DNA from: Promicromonospora sp. MEB111
GTDB taxonomy: Bacteria > Actinomycetota > Actinomycetes > Actinomycetales > Cellulomonadaceae
DNA length: 64,000 nt
Assembly (NCBI RefSeq): GCF_030209445.1
Contig: NZ_JARVSD010000014.1
Span: 372,001 to 436,000 of the forward strand
Direction: 5' to 3'
The notes under the pieces were generated by a model. That model saw nothing but the letters and a program-made list of their open reading frames with translations, ran no database searches and had not been told where the DNA came from. Shown here piece by piece: positions 17,413-26,165 of the stretch; the first letter of the stretch is position 1, and every line of letters begins with the position of its first letter. Position numbers and translations under genes: made by a program.

Positions 17413-17961
17413 TCAGCCCACCGCCAGGTCAGCGATGGTGGCGCCCAGCTCACGGCCCGTGACCCCCTCCGGCCAGCCGCGCAGGAGGCTGCCGTCCTTG
17501 CCGACCAGGGCCACGAGCGGCGCCTCGGCGACGGCGTACATGAGCCACGCGTCGCCGGTCGGGTCCACCGCCACGGGATAGGTGATGTCGTTCTCCTCGA
17601 CGTAGGCCGCGACGTCGTCGGGGTCGGAGAGGTTCGCGACGCCGAGGAACAGCACGCGGTCCTCGTACTCGTCGACCACGTCGTTGATCGGGCCCTGCTG
17701 CCCCGCGCAGCGGGTGCACCAGCTCTCGAAGAACACGAGCACGACGGGCCGTTCCGCCCACTGCCCGGCCAGGTCCAGCGTGGTGCCGTCGGTCAGCTCC
17801 AGGGTGAGCGGGGGCGCCGGAGGCGCGCCGTCGGGCGCGGCGCGGAACTCCACGCCCGAGGGGACCGGCCCCGGCAGCTGCCCCCGCGGGGTCCCGGCGC
17901 AGCCGGCGAGGGCGCCGATCGCCAGCCCGGCCGCGAGCAGCGCCGCGAGGGTGCGCCTCAC
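17413..17961 (-). CDS. TlpA/ResA-like thiol-disulfide lipoprotein
   Basis: This 182-residue exported lipoprotein has the lipobox LAGC with the lipidated cysteine at residue 21. The rest is a thioredoxin-fold redoxin domain: VVLVFFESWCTRCAGQQGP holds the WCXXC redox pair, followed by AAYVEENDITYPVAVDPTGDAWLMYAVAEAPLVAL with the cis-proline region. It would reduce or oxidise disulfides outside the membrane. Its GTG start overlaps the stop of the upstream lipoprotein gene (GTGA), so it is the last gene of a coupled M6 protease operon. Confidence 0.87.
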   Translation of the reverse strand: MRRTLAALLAAGLAIGALAGCAGTPRGQLPGPVPSGVEFRAAPDGAPPAPPLTLELTDGTTLDLAGQWAERPVVLVFFESWCTRCAGQQGPINDVVDEYEDRVLFLGVANLSDPDDVAAYVEENDITYPVAVDPTGDAWLMYAVAEAPLVALVGKDGSLLRGWPEGVTGRELGATIADLAVG

Positions 17962-18434
17962 CGCAGCACCGCCTCGGGCGCGTCGTCGAGGGCGGGGTTG
18001 GGCTCGACGGGCACCGGGCCGTGGCCGTCGATCGTCAGCTCGGCACCCGCCAGGTCGACCGAGGCCGGGACATCGATCGACATGACGCACACGGTGGGCT
18101 GCCGCTCGGTACCGAGGTCGATCGAGAAGGCCTTCTCGGCCCGGCCCTCGGGCAGCGCGCCGGCGGCGAGCACGTCGCCGTCGGCCACCAGCTCGTACGG
18201 CGCCTCCGGGTGCGCGTACCGGAAGGCCCGCGCACCCGAGCACGGGTCGGCGGGCTCGCGGATGTTCGCGTCAGGCACCACGAGGCGCACGGCCTGCGTC
18301 TCCCCGGCGCCCGCGGCCCCACCTGAGCACCCGGCCACCACCCCGAGCAGGCAGGCCCCGACGACGACCGCCGGCCACCGCCCGACCTGGCCGCGCCCGC
18401 CCCGCCAGGGACCACGCCCGCCCCGCGAGCTCAC
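17958..18434 (-). CDS. Lipoprotein of unknown function in M6 protease operon
   Basis: This 158-residue predicted lipoprotein has a basic N-terminus, a hydrophobic stretch VVVGACLLGVVAGC, and the lipidated cysteine at residue 36. The mature part is small and mostly beta (VRLVVPDANIREPADPCSGARAF), with two further cysteines that might form a disulfide. I do not recognise the family. It overlaps the protease gene upstream and the thiol-redox gene downstream by four bases each (both GTGA), so all three are very probably made together and act outside the membrane. Confidence 0.72.
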   Translation of the reverse strand: MSSRGGRGPWRGGRGQVGRWPAVVVGACLLGVVAGCSGGAAGAGETQAVRLVVPDANIREPADPCSGARAFRYAHPEAPYELVADGDVLAAGALPEGRAEKAFSIDLGTERQPTVCVMSIDVPASVDLAGAELTIDGHGPVPVEPNPALDDAPEAVLR

Positions 18435-20800
18435 CCGGCCTCCCGCAGGTCGCCGGCCGCCGCGGCCAGCGCGGCGGCGGCGAGGTTGCGCTGCCCGACG
18501 TCGGCCAGGCCCGCGGCGTCCTGCACGAACCGGGCCAGCGCCGCGTCCGCCGCGCCGCCGTGCGCGTGGGCCGCGACGCGGAGCAGCGCCGTCAGCCCCC
18601 GGGCCTCCTCGCGGGTGAGCACACCGCGCTCCCGGTAGTCGTCCACCAGGTCGGACAGGGAGCGCAGGGTGGGCGCCTTCGCACGCAGCGGCACGCGGAC
18701 CGTGCTCGACACGGCCGGGTCGGACTCGCTGGTGACGGTGAGGGTCAGGGTCGCGGACCGCGCGGCGCCGTCCGACGCCGTCGCCCAGGCCGACACGGGC
18801 AGCGTGCCGCCCGCCTCGACCGCCGTCACCTCGTAGGGCAGCGCCACGTCCCAGCCCCGGCCCCGCACGGACGCGGAGATCCGGTACACGTCGGAGCCGT
18901 GCACGCCCTCGCCGGCCTCGCCCGTGTTGCGCAGCGGCACGTTCACCAGGGTGGTGCCGGCGCCCACGGGGTGCTGCTCCGCGCGGCCGAGCCGCGCCCC
19001 GCGCTCGAACGTGCCCGAGGCCTGGCGGTTGCGCACGGCGACGTCGTAGGTGAGCGTGCCGGAGGCGTCGCGGGCGGCGTCCAGCACATACACGTGCAGG
19101 TCGTTCGGCTCGTCCACGTACTCGAAGGAGCTGCCCGAGTCGGTGCCCGCGTGGAACGTCGCGTCGTCGAGCTGGCGGGGGTCGCCGCGCACCACGGGGA
19201 CGGGCGTGCCGTCCGGCCGGTAGTAGTCGATGCGGCCGATGTCCGCGGGGTTGGCGTCGACGACCCACTCGCGCGGGGTGCCCCGGGGCTGGTTCTGGGC
19301 CAGCAGGACGCCGTGGCCGGCGGTGAACGAGTCGTTGCCCACCCGGTCCACGACCTCCATCGTGTAGTCGGTCCAGGCCGTGCCGTCCGGGCACCAGAAG
19401 TCGGTGTCCTCCGGCACGTCCACGGCGCACTGGCCGGCGGTGTACCCGCCGTCGAGCGCGACCTCCAGGCCCACCGTGCCGTCGCCGCCCTGCGAGGCCG
19501 GCACCGCGGAGCGGGCCTGCAGCGTGGCGACCGCCACGCCCTGCTCCGCGAGCCCCGACCGGGTCAGCAGCACCTGGTCCTCCTCGGTGAGCACGCCGAG
19601 GTCCTGCTTGAAGTGGAGCATGTGGTGCGGTCCGAGGGCGGAGCCGCCCGCGTTCGGGATCTGCCACCGGTTGTGGGTGCCGCCCGGACCGTTGAAGGAG
19701 CCGCGGCTCATCATCTCCCAGTAGCCGGTGTAGGCCCGGGTGTTGTCGGCGAACGGGTTGTTGTAGTTGTCCGGCAGGCTGCGCAGGTGGCTGAACTCGT
19801 GCGCGAACACGCTGAGGCCGGAGCTCTCCGCCTGCGTGGAGGTGCCGCCGCTCGCGTTGGGCCAGTGGTTGGCCGCCGACTGCCAGGACGTCCACCCCAC
19901 GTACCGGGTGTGCGCCCAGTTCGGCATCGGGTCGCCGTTCTGGTTCAGGGGCGCCTCGCCGTCCGGGCCGCGCGGCGGGCCGAGCGCGTCCGGCACGTCC
20001 TCGGGTGACTCGAACATCATCTGCCCGAACTCCTCCCACGTGGAGGTCTCGTCGTGCCCCGCCGTCACCCAGAAGGCGTTGTCGAAGCCGCAGAGCTGCT
20101 CCGCGCAGCCGCCGAGGTCCTCGTGCCAGGCCGCGAAGCCGGCCTGCCGGATGTTCTTGCCGCACTCGTCGCCCTGCGGGCAGAACTCCTCGACGGGCGC
20201 GTTGAACGACGCGTCGTAGCCGTACTCGTGCAGCTTGCCCGGCAGCTCGTACGGCCCGAACACCTCGACGTCGACGCCGATCCGGCCGTGGCTGTCCTCC
20301 ATCCAGTACCCGTGCAGGGTCTGGCCGCCGTTGTACTCGTTCGGGGTGGCGTAGTAGTCGTAGAACCACTGGTTCACGTCCTCGGGTGCCACCGGCTGGA
20401 ACCCGCTGGCCGGGTTGCCGAACGGGTGCGACTGCGGGTCCTGCGTGATGAGGAACGGCTGGTCCTCGAACTCCAGCAGGATCACCGCTGTCCGGTACTG
20501 CACGTCGCTGCCCGACGAGGTCTCCGCCGAGTCCCACTCCGCGGGCCGCACCGGCGTGTAGTCCTCCCAGGTCATCTCGGCCTGGTCGGTCCAGTCCTGC
20601 GGGTCCGGCGCCGCGACCGGGCTGCCCGACGCCGGTCCGGTCGCCTCCGCGGTCGACGTCGCCCCCGCCAGGGGCAGGGTGAGCGGGACGGCGAGCGCGG
20701 CGGCGGCCGCGACGGCCGCCGTGCGCCGGACGACTCTGCCGCTGGTCCCGCCGCTGGTCGTGATGGTCGATGCCGGTCGTGTGCCTCGTCGGAGCCTCAT
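18431..20800 (-). CDS. Secreted M6-family metalloprotease (immune inhibitor A-like)
   Basis: This 789-residue secreted zinc protease has an N-terminal signal region (VVRRTAAVAAAAALAVPLTL), a domain typical of M6 peptidases (YRTAVILLEFEDQPFLITQ), and the zinc motif HEFSH at residues 334-338, followed by the LRSLPDNYN and YTGYWEMMSRGSF blocks seen in immune inhibitor A. The C-terminal half holds beta-sandwich domains and a helical tail. The ATG at 20800 is preferred because GGGAGGG lies eight bases upstream. It is first in a coupled operon with two lipoproteins. Confidence 0.92.
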   Translation of the reverse strand: MRLRRGTRPASTITTSGGTSGRVVRRTAAVAAAAALAVPLTLPLAGATSTAEATGPASGSPVAAPDPQDWTDQAEMTWEDYTPVRPAEWDSAETSSGSDVQYRTAVILLEFEDQPFLITQDPQSHPFGNPASGFQPVAPEDVNQWFYDYYATPNEYNGGQTLHGYWMEDSHGRIGVDVEVFGPYELPGKLHEYGYDASFNAPVEEFCPQGDECGKNIRQAGFAAWHEDLGGCAEQLCGFDNAFWVTAGHDETSTWEEFGQMMFESPEDVPDALGPPRGPDGEAPLNQNGDPMPNWAHTRYVGWTSWQSAANHWPNASGGTSTQAESSGLSVFAHEFSHLRSLPDNYNNPFADNTRAYTGYWEMMSRGSFNGPGGTHNRWQIPNAGGSALGPHHMLHFKQDLGVLTEEDQVLLTRSGLAEQGVAVATLQARSAVPASQGGDGTVGLEVALDGGYTAGQCAVDVPEDTDFWCPDGTAWTDYTMEVVDRVGNDSFTAGHGVLLAQNQPRGTPREWVVDANPADIGRIDYYRPDGTPVPVVRGDPRQLDDATFHAGTDSGSSFEYVDEPNDLHVYVLDAARDASGTLTYDVAVRNRQASGTFERGARLGRAEQHPVGAGTTLVNVPLRNTGEAGEGVHGSDVYRISASVRGRGWDVALPYEVTAVEAGGTLPVSAWATASDGAARSATLTLTVTSESDPAVSSTVRVPLRAKAPTLRSLSDLVDDYRERGVLTREEARGLTALLRVAAHAHGGAADAALARFVQDAAGLADVGQRNLAAAALAAAAGDLREAG

Positions 20801-20904
20801 GCGGGTCGCCCTCCCGATCGTCCGTGGCACGACCCGGACCGGGCCGTGCCGCGAGGCTACGAGCGCCCGCGCGCGGCGTCATCGGTCAGGTGTCGGGCGT
20901 TGCC

Positions 20905-20920
20905 TCCGACATCTGTCGGA
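20905..20920. promoter_or_regulatory. Palindrome between M6 protease and AI-2E genes
   Basis: TCCGACATCTGTCGGA is a perfect 16-base palindrome (7-bp arms, TC centre) in the 225-bp divergent gap. It lies about 105 bases before either start and could be an operator for the protease operon or the transporter. Confidence 0.4.
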
Positions 20921-21025
20921 TCCGTGTGCGCCCGGTGCACCTTCCGTGCGGCGCGTGGGCGTGCCGGCCGGGTGTCGGTGTGCTCCCCTAGGGTGTTGTC
21001 CGTGCCGCAGACCGAGGAGACAAGC

Positions 21026-22273
21026 GTGACGTCGAGCCAGACCACAGCGCCGCCCCGCACCGACGAGTCGGGCGCCGTCCCGCCCGCCATCCGGGCCGCC
21101 GCCTCCTGGTCGTGGCGCATGCTCCTGATCGGCGTGTTCGTCGCGGCGGTCCTGTGGCTGCTCGCGCTGCTCAAGACGATCGTGGTCCCGGTGGCGGTCG
21201 CGCTGCTGCTGACGATCATGCTCACGCCGGTGCGGCGGCTGCTGAACGAGCGGCTGCGGGTACCGCGCGGGCTGTCCGCGGGGCTCTCCCTGATCGGCCT
21301 GATCCTGGTGGTCGCCGGTCTGATCACCCTGGCCGGGCAGTCGATCGCGAACGGGTTCGCCGACCTGCGGACGCAGGCCATCAGCGGCTTCAACGAGCTG
21401 TGGTCGCAGCTCTCGGCGACGTTCGGGCTCGAGAACGAGCTGGAGAGCTACAGCACGGACATCCTCGACCAGCTCGAGGCGCAGCAGAGCGCCATCGTCA
21501 GCGGCGCCCTGGGCGCCGCCGCGACGGCGGGCAGCGTGCTGGTCGGGGCGCTGATCGCGCTGTTCTGCACCTTCTTCTTCCTGCACGACCCGCGCGGCAT
21601 CTGGGGCTGGATGGTCGGGCTGCTCCCGATGTCCGCCCGCGAGCGGGTCAACCAGGCGGGGCGGCGTGGCGCCGTCACGCTGGCGGCCTACACCCGCACG
21701 CAGATCCTGGTCGCGGCCGTGGACGCCTTCGGCATCGGCATCGGCGCGGTGTTCTTCGTCCCGTCGCTGGCGCTGCCCATCGCGATCCTCGTGTTCGTCG
21801 GGTCGTTCGTGCCCGTGGTCGGTGCCATCGTCACCGGCGCCATCGCCGTCGTCGTCGTGCTCGTGTCGAACGGCTGGGTCGCGGCGCTCATCATGCTCGG
21901 CGTGGTGCTGCTGGTGCAGCAGATCGAGTCGCACGCGCTGCAGCCGTTCCTCATGGGCCAGGCCGTCTCGCTGCACCCCGTCGCGGTGATCCTCGCGGTG
22001 GCCGCCGGCTCGTTCGCCGCGGGCATCGTGGGCGCCCTGTTCGCCGTGCCGCTCGCGGCCGTGCTCAACACCGTGATCCTGTACCTCAACGGGCACGACA
22101 AGTTCCCCGAGCTCGGCGACGAGGACGCGCTACCGATCCGATGGCGCGCCGCCGACGCCCCGCCGATCCCGCTCCGGCTCCGCCGCAGCCCCGGTGTGCT
22201 GGCCGAGAACGCCGTCGAGGACGTGTCCACCGACGATCAGCCCGCCGCGCCGGAGGGTGATCCGAAGCCCTGA
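21026..22273 (+). CDS. AI-2E family transporter (YhhQ/TqsA-like)
   Basis: This is an integral membrane protein of 415 residues in the AI-2E/PerM family, members of which export autoinducer-2 or act as ion antiporters. Paired N-terminal helices (MLLIGVFVAAVLWLLALLK, TIVVPVAVALLLTIML), a cytoplasmic or extracytoplasmic helical loop near residues 120-160, and later helices around VFVGSFVPVVGAIVTG and QQIESHALQPFLMGQ are all family features. The GTG at 21026 was preferred because GAGGAG lies seven bases upstream; GTG 21002 is an alternative. The real substrate is unknown. Confidence 0.88.
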   Translation: MTSSQTTAPPRTDESGAVPPAIRAAASWSWRMLLIGVFVAAVLWLLALLKTIVVPVAVALLLTIMLTPVRRLLNERLRVPRGLSAGLSLIGLILVVAGLITLAGQSIANGFADLRTQAISGFNELWSQLSATFGLENELESYSTDILDQLEAQQSAIVSGALGAAATAGSVLVGALIALFCTFFFLHDPRGIWGWMVGLLPMSARERVNQAGRRGAVTLAAYTRTQILVAAVDAFGIGIGAVFFVPSLALPIAILVFVGSFVPVVGAIVTGAIAVVVVLVSNGWVAALIMLGVVLLVQQIESHALQPFLMGQAVSLHPVAVILAVAAGSFAAGIVGALFAVPLAAVLNTVILYLNGHDKFPELGDEDALPIRWRAADAPPIPLRLRRSPGVLAENAVEDVSTDDQPAAPEGDPKP

Positions 22274-22302
22274 ACGTGCATCTCGCGGCGCAGTCGGGCA
22301 AC

Positions 22303-23562
22303 ATGCGCGCTGTGCCACTGGATCCGTTCGACCTGGAGTCCTACGGCGGTCACCTCACGGTGTCCGCCGACGACGCCCGGGCTGCCGCCGAGCTTCTCGA
22401 CGGCGTCATCACCCGTACGCCCGTGACCGAGAGCCGCGCGCTCTCCACGATCGCCGGGACGAAGGTGCTGCTCAAGTGCGAGAACTTGCAGCGCGCCGGC
22501 TCGTTCAAGGTGCGCGGCGCCTACGTGCGGCTCGCCCGCCTGTCGCCCGAGGAGCGCGAGCGCGGCGTCGTCGCGGCCTCCGCCGGCAACCACGCGCAGG
22601 GCGTGGCGCTCGCCGCGGGCATGCTCGGCATCGACACCGTCGTCTACATGCCCGTGGACGCGGCCCTGCCCAAGGTCGCCGCGACCCGCGGGTACGGGGC
22701 CGAGGTGCGCATGGTGGGCACCTCCGTGGACGAGGCCCTCGCCGCCGCGCGCGTCGAGGCAGCCCGCTCCGGGCGGGTGCTCATCCACCCGTTCGACCAC
22801 GTGGACGTCGTGGCCGGCCAGGGCACCGTCGCCCTGGAGATCCTGGAGCAGGTGCCCGACGTCGCCACCGTCGTCGTGCCGCTGGGCGGCGGCGGGCTGG
22901 TCGCCGGGATCGCGGCCGTGCTCGCCGAGGTCGCGCCGCACGTCAAGGTCGTGGGCGTGCAGGCGGCGTCGGCCGCGGCCTACCCCGGCTCGCTGAAGGC
23001 GGGCAAGCCGATGGCGGGCACGCTCGGCGCCACCATGGCCGACGGCATCGCCGTGGGCCTGCCGGGCGACGTGCCGTTCGGGATCGTGCAGAAGGAGGGC
23101 GTCGAGGTCCGCACGGTCACCGAGGACCAGCTCTCGCGCGCCCTGCTCGCGGTGCTGGAGCGCTCCAAGCTGATGGTCGAGCCGGCGGGCGCGGCGGGGG
23201 TCGCCGGGATCATGGCCGCCGGGCCGGGCGTGTTCCAGGGGCCGGTGGTCGCGGTGCTGTCGGGCGGCAACATCGACCCGCTCGTGCTGCTCCGCGTGGT
23301 GCAGCACGGCCTGGTCGCCGCGGGGCGGTACCTGAAGCTGCAGGTGCGGCTGATGGACAAGCCCGGTGCGCTCGCGCGGCTCGTGGAGACCATCGCCGCC
23401 GCCGGCGCCAACATCGTGGCCGTGGACCACACGCGCACCGACGTCTCGCTCTCGGTGTCCGAGGTGTCGGTCAACCTGCAGCTCGAGACCAAGGGCGAGG
23501 AGCACCGGACCGCCGTCGTGGAGCGGCTGGAGTCCGAGGGCTACGAGGTCGCCGCGTTCTGA
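22303..23562 (+). CDS. ilvA: Threonine ammonia-lyase with ACT domain
   Basis: This 419-residue PLP enzyme converts threonine to 2-oxobutanoate, the first step of isoleucine synthesis. CENLQRAGSFKVRGAY holds the PLP lysine at residue 69; SAGNHAQG and PLGGGGLVAG bind the substrate and cofactor phosphate. The C-terminal 75 residues form one ACT domain (VRLMDKPGALARLVETIAAAG), which usually binds an effector. This short form with a single ACT domain is found in both biosynthetic and catabolic enzymes. The ATG at 22303 is chosen; the GTG at 22276 is possible. It lies 29 bp after the AI-2E gene. Confidence 0.92.
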   Translation: MRAVPLDPFDLESYGGHLTVSADDARAAAELLDGVITRTPVTESRALSTIAGTKVLLKCENLQRAGSFKVRGAYVRLARLSPEERERGVVAASAGNHAQGVALAAGMLGIDTVVYMPVDAALPKVAATRGYGAEVRMVGTSVDEALAAARVEAARSGRVLIHPFDHVDVVAGQGTVALEILEQVPDVATVVVPLGGGGLVAGIAAVLAEVAPHVKVVGVQAASAAAYPGSLKAGKPMAGTLGATMADGIAVGLPGDVPFGIVQKEGVEVRTVTEDQLSRALLAVLERSKLMVEPAGAAGVAGIMAAGPGVFQGPVVAVLSGGNIDPLVLLRVVQHGLVAAGRYLKLQVRLMDKPGALARLVETIAAAGANIVAVDHTRTDVSLSVSEVSVNLQLETKGEEHRTAVVERLESEGYEVAAF

Positions 23563-23573
23563 GCGGGACCGGG

Positions 23574-23600
23574 TGTCGCGCGGGCGTGCTCCCGTTCGTC
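23574..23600 (+). promoter_or_regulatory. Candidate ECF42-type promoter of DGPF-sigma operon
   Basis: TGTCGC (23574-23579) and CGTC (23597-23600) lie 17 bases apart. ECF42 sigma factors are reported to recognise TGTCGA-type -35 elements with a CGTC-like -10, so this fits autoregulation by the sigma factor encoded downstream. Confidence 0.4.
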
Positions 23601-23610
23601 GTCAGGGTGA

Positions 23611-23628
23611 CGCGGCCGTCCGGCCGCG
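23611..23628 (+). terminator. Short GC hairpin after ilvA
   Basis: Arms CGCGGCCG and CGGCCGCG enclose TC. It lies 49 bases after the ilvA stop and could end ilvA transcription, although no T-run follows. Confidence 0.4.
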
Positions 23629-23668
23629 CCACCATGTGACCGGGGACCACCCCGGAAGGGAGCACGCC

Positions 23669-24028
23669 ATGCGTTACCTCATGCTCGTCCTGTCCACCCC
23701 CGACGCCCCGGCCGACCCGGAGAACGTGCCCGAGATCGAGGACTGGGTGCGGGACACCTACGGCAGCGGCCGGGCCGTGCTCGGTGACCGGCTGCGCCCG
23801 CCCGCGGACGCGGTCGGCGTCCAGGTGCGCACCGGCGAGGTGATCGTCACCGACGGCCCGTTCTCCGAGACCAAGGAGGTCATCGCGGGCTTCGACGTGC
23901 TCGACGCCCCCGACCTCGACGAGGCCATCCGGATCGCCGCCGCCCACCCGATGGCGCACACCGGCGCGATCGAGCTGCGCCCCTTCTGGCCGCTGGGCCT
24001 CGACGACGGCGCCGCGGCCGGGGCGTGA
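23669..24028 (+). CDS. DGPF-domain (YCII-related) protein
   Basis: This 119-residue protein belongs to the DGPF/YCII family, named from the TDGPFSETKEVIAGF motif seen here near residue 55. It has the ferredoxin-like fold start MRYLMLVLSTP and a conserved AAAHPMAHTGAIELRPFW end. Its biochemical role is not settled, but DGPF genes are the hallmark partners of ECF42 sigma factors, as here: the sigma GTG overlaps its TGA. GGAAGGGAG precedes the ATG, a strong ribosome site. Confidence 0.9.
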   Translation: MRYLMLVLSTPDAPADPENVPEIEDWVRDTYGSGRAVLGDRLRPPADAVGVQVRTGEVIVTDGPFSETKEVIAGFDVLDAPDLDEAIRIAAAHPMAHTGAIELRPFWPLGLDDGAAAGA

Positions 24029-25422
24029 CCGACGTCGGGCAGGCCGTCTCCGCCGCCTTCCGGGACGAGTGGGCCCGGGTGCTCGCCGCCGTCGCGCGCA
24101 GCACGGGAGACCTCGACCTGGCGGAGGACTGCGCGCAGGAGGCGTTCGCGGTGGCGCTGCGGACGTGGGAGCGTGACGGCGTCCCGGACCGGCCGGGCGC
24201 CTGGCTCACCACCACGGCCCGCAACCGTGCGCTGGACCGGTTGCGGCGCCGCAAGGTGGAGGGGGAGAAGACCGCCACCGCGGCCCGGCTCGCCTACCGG
24301 GCCGGCGGGGTGCCCGGGGCCGACGACGGCGCGGCGGAGCCCGACCCGGTGGGTGACGCGGCGGTGAGCACGCTGGACGGCGCGGAGTGGGACGCCGTCG
24401 GGCCGGACGAGCCCGACGGCGACCTGCTGCGCCTGGTCTTCACGTGCTGCCACCCGGCGCTGCCGCTGGAGGGCCGCGTGGCGCTCACGCTGCGCTCCCT
24501 GACCGGCATGACGACGGCGCAGGTGGCGCGGGCCTTCCTGGTGTCCGAGGCCACCATGGCGCAGCGCCTGACCCGGACCAAGCGCAAGATCCGCAGCACG
24601 GGCATCGCGTTCCGGGTGCCGCCGCCCGAGCTGCTGCACGAGCGCGTCTCCGCGGTGCTCGCGGTGCTGTACGTGCTGTTCACCGAGGGCTACGACGCGT
24701 GGGCCGAGCCTGCGGACGACGTCGCGGGCGCCGCCGCGCGCCGGGCCCTCGCGGACGACGCCGTGCGGGTGGCCCGGCTCGTCGCCCGGCTCCTGCCCGA
24801 CGAGCCCGAGGCGCGCGGGCTGCTCGCCCTCCTGCTGCTCCAGCACGCGCGGCGGGCGGCGCGGCTGGGGCCGGTCCGGTCACCTGTCGCCGGGTCCGGC
24901 ACGGCGTCCGGCGAGGAGTCCGGCACCGTGCCGCGCACGCTGGAGGAGCAGGACCGCTCGCTGTGGCGGCAGGACGAGACGACCGAGGGGCTCGCGGTGC
25001 TCGACGACGCGCTCGCGGCGCGGCGTCCGGGGCCGTACCAGGTGCAGGCGGCGATCGCGGCGCTGCACGCGCGGGCGGCGTCGGCCGACGAGACGGACTG
25101 GGCCGAGATCACCGCGCTCTACGACGTCCTGCTGGACATGACGCGCTCGCCGGTGGTGGCGCTCAACCGGGCGGTCGCGGTGGGGATGCTGCGCGGGCCC
25201 GAGGAGGGCCTGGCCGAGCTGGACGCCGTGGCGTCCGCGCCCGAGCTGGCGGCCTACCACCTGCTCCCGGCGGTGCGGGCCGACCTGCTGCGGCGCGCCG
25301 GCCGGCCGGCCGAGGCCGCCGTCCAGTACGAGCGTGCGCTGGGTCAGGTGGACCGGGAGGGGGACCGCCGGCTCCTGAGCCGGCGGCTCGCGGAGCTGGC
25401 GGACGCCGACAGGCCCGCCTGA
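24025..25422 (+). CDS. ECF42-group RNA polymerase sigma factor
   Basis: This 465-residue sigma factor has sigma region 2 (LDLAEDCAQEAFAVALRTWERDG, RNRALDRLRRRK) and region 4 (MTTAQVARAFLVSEATMAQRLTRTKRKIR) in the first 200 residues. A long C-terminal helical extension (DUF6596/TPR-like, VLYVLFTEGYDAW onward) replaces an anti-sigma partner; that extension defines ECF42. The GTG start overlaps the DGPF stop codon, so the pair is coupled. The signal it responds to is unknown; in Streptomyces such units affect antibiotic synthesis or stress. It likely drives its own operon. Confidence 0.92.
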   Translation: MTDVGQAVSAAFRDEWARVLAAVARSTGDLDLAEDCAQEAFAVALRTWERDGVPDRPGAWLTTTARNRALDRLRRRKVEGEKTATAARLAYRAGGVPGADDGAAEPDPVGDAAVSTLDGAEWDAVGPDEPDGDLLRLVFTCCHPALPLEGRVALTLRSLTGMTTAQVARAFLVSEATMAQRLTRTKRKIRSTGIAFRVPPPELLHERVSAVLAVLYVLFTEGYDAWAEPADDVAGAAARRALADDAVRVARLVARLLPDEPEARGLLALLLLQHARRAARLGPVRSPVAGSGTASGEESGTVPRTLEEQDRSLWRQDETTEGLAVLDDALAARRPGPYQVQAAIAALHARAASADETDWAEITALYDVLLDMTRSPVVALNRAVAVGMLRGPEEGLAELDAVASAPELAAYHLLPAVRADLLRRAGRPAEAAVQYERALGQVDREGDRRLLSRRLAELADADRPA

Positions 25423-25465
25423 CGTTCGACCCACCTGAGGTGGGCGGACGTCGGGCGGGCCTGTC
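25408..25465. terminator. Large hairpin between sigma factor and greA
   Basis: Outer arms GACAGGCCCGCC (25408-25419) and GGCGGGCCTGTC (25454-25465) continue into further pairing GACGT/ACGTC and CCACC/GGTGG around a TGA loop. It includes the sigma gene's stop and can end both convergent genes. Confidence 0.85.
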
Positions 25466-25477
25466 GGGCTGCCGGGA

Positions 25478-25960
25478 TCAGCCCTGGAAGGGCTTGGCCC
25501 CCGTGATCTCCACGGGGATGTCGTTCCCGTTGGGAGCGTGGTAGCTCGTCTTCGCGCCGATCGACTTGCCGTCGATGGCGGCGCCCAGGGGCGACGTCGG
25601 CGAGTAGACGTCGAGGTCCGTGGACCCGGCCATCTCGCGCGACCCGAAGAGGAAGTTCATCTCGTCGCCGGCGACGATAGCGGTCACGACCATGCCCGGC
25701 TCGACCTTGCCGTCGTCCGCCGGCGTGCCGACGTGGACGTTACGAAGCTTTTCGGTGAGCTCGAGGATGCGTGCCTCGTTCTTCGCCTGCTCCTCGCGTG
25801 CGGCGTGATATCCGCCGTTCTCCTTGAGGTCGCCCTCGTCACGGGCAGCGGCGATGCGCTCGGTGATCTCCGACCGGTAAGGGCCGGAGAGATGCTCCAG
25901 CTCAGCCTTGAGCTTGTCGTGCGCCTCCTGGGTGAGCCAGGTGACAGAAGCGTCGGCCAC
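25478..25960 (-). CDS. greA: Transcription elongation factor GreA
   Basis: This 160-residue protein rescues backtracked RNA polymerase by stimulating transcript cleavage. The N-terminal coiled coil has the acidic tip RDEGDLKENGGYHAAREEQAK, and the C-terminal FKBP-like domain ends with KTSYHAPNGNDIPVEIT. The GTG at 25960 was chosen because AAAGGAGAG sits six bases upstream; an upstream in-frame start would add unconserved residues. The gene order greA, DUF4307, mca matches M. tuberculosis Rv1080c-Rv1082. Confidence 0.96.
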   Translation of the reverse strand: MADASVTWLTQEAHDKLKAELEHLSGPYRSEITERIAAARDEGDLKENGGYHAAREEQAKNEARILELTEKLRNVHVGTPADDGKVEPGMVVTAIVAGDEMNFLFGSREMAGSTDLDVYSPTSPLGAAIDGKSIGAKTSYHAPNGNDIPVEITGAKPFQG

Positions 25961-26078
25961 GGGGGCTCTCCTTTCGTCGTTGCTCGTTCGAGCCACAGTT
26001 TTGGCAGCGCGCAGGTCCCGGCCGACGGAGCGGATCGGGCACGCGCGTCAGCCGGTCAACACAGCGTGTGAAACGACG

Positions 26079-26109
26079 AGAATACCAATTGCCGGGAAAG
26101 ACATGCCAA
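26079..26109 (-). promoter_or_regulatory. greA: Candidate greA promoter
   Basis: On the minus strand TTGGCA (26109-26104) and TATTCT (26084-26079) are 19 bases apart, with a TGG extension before the -10. The spacing is long but the region is clearly AT-enriched. It implies a 5' leader of about 110 bases for greA. Confidence 0.35.
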
Positions 26110-26165
26110 GACATTCCCCGGTTCCGCTCTGAGCGGACGGTGTATCTATTTCCGAGGACGAACTC

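Noticed and set aside
17413-20800. Lanthipeptide or RiPP cluster around the M6 protease
   Set aside because: No precursor peptide, synthetase or ABC exporter lies nearby; the neighbours are lipoproteins.
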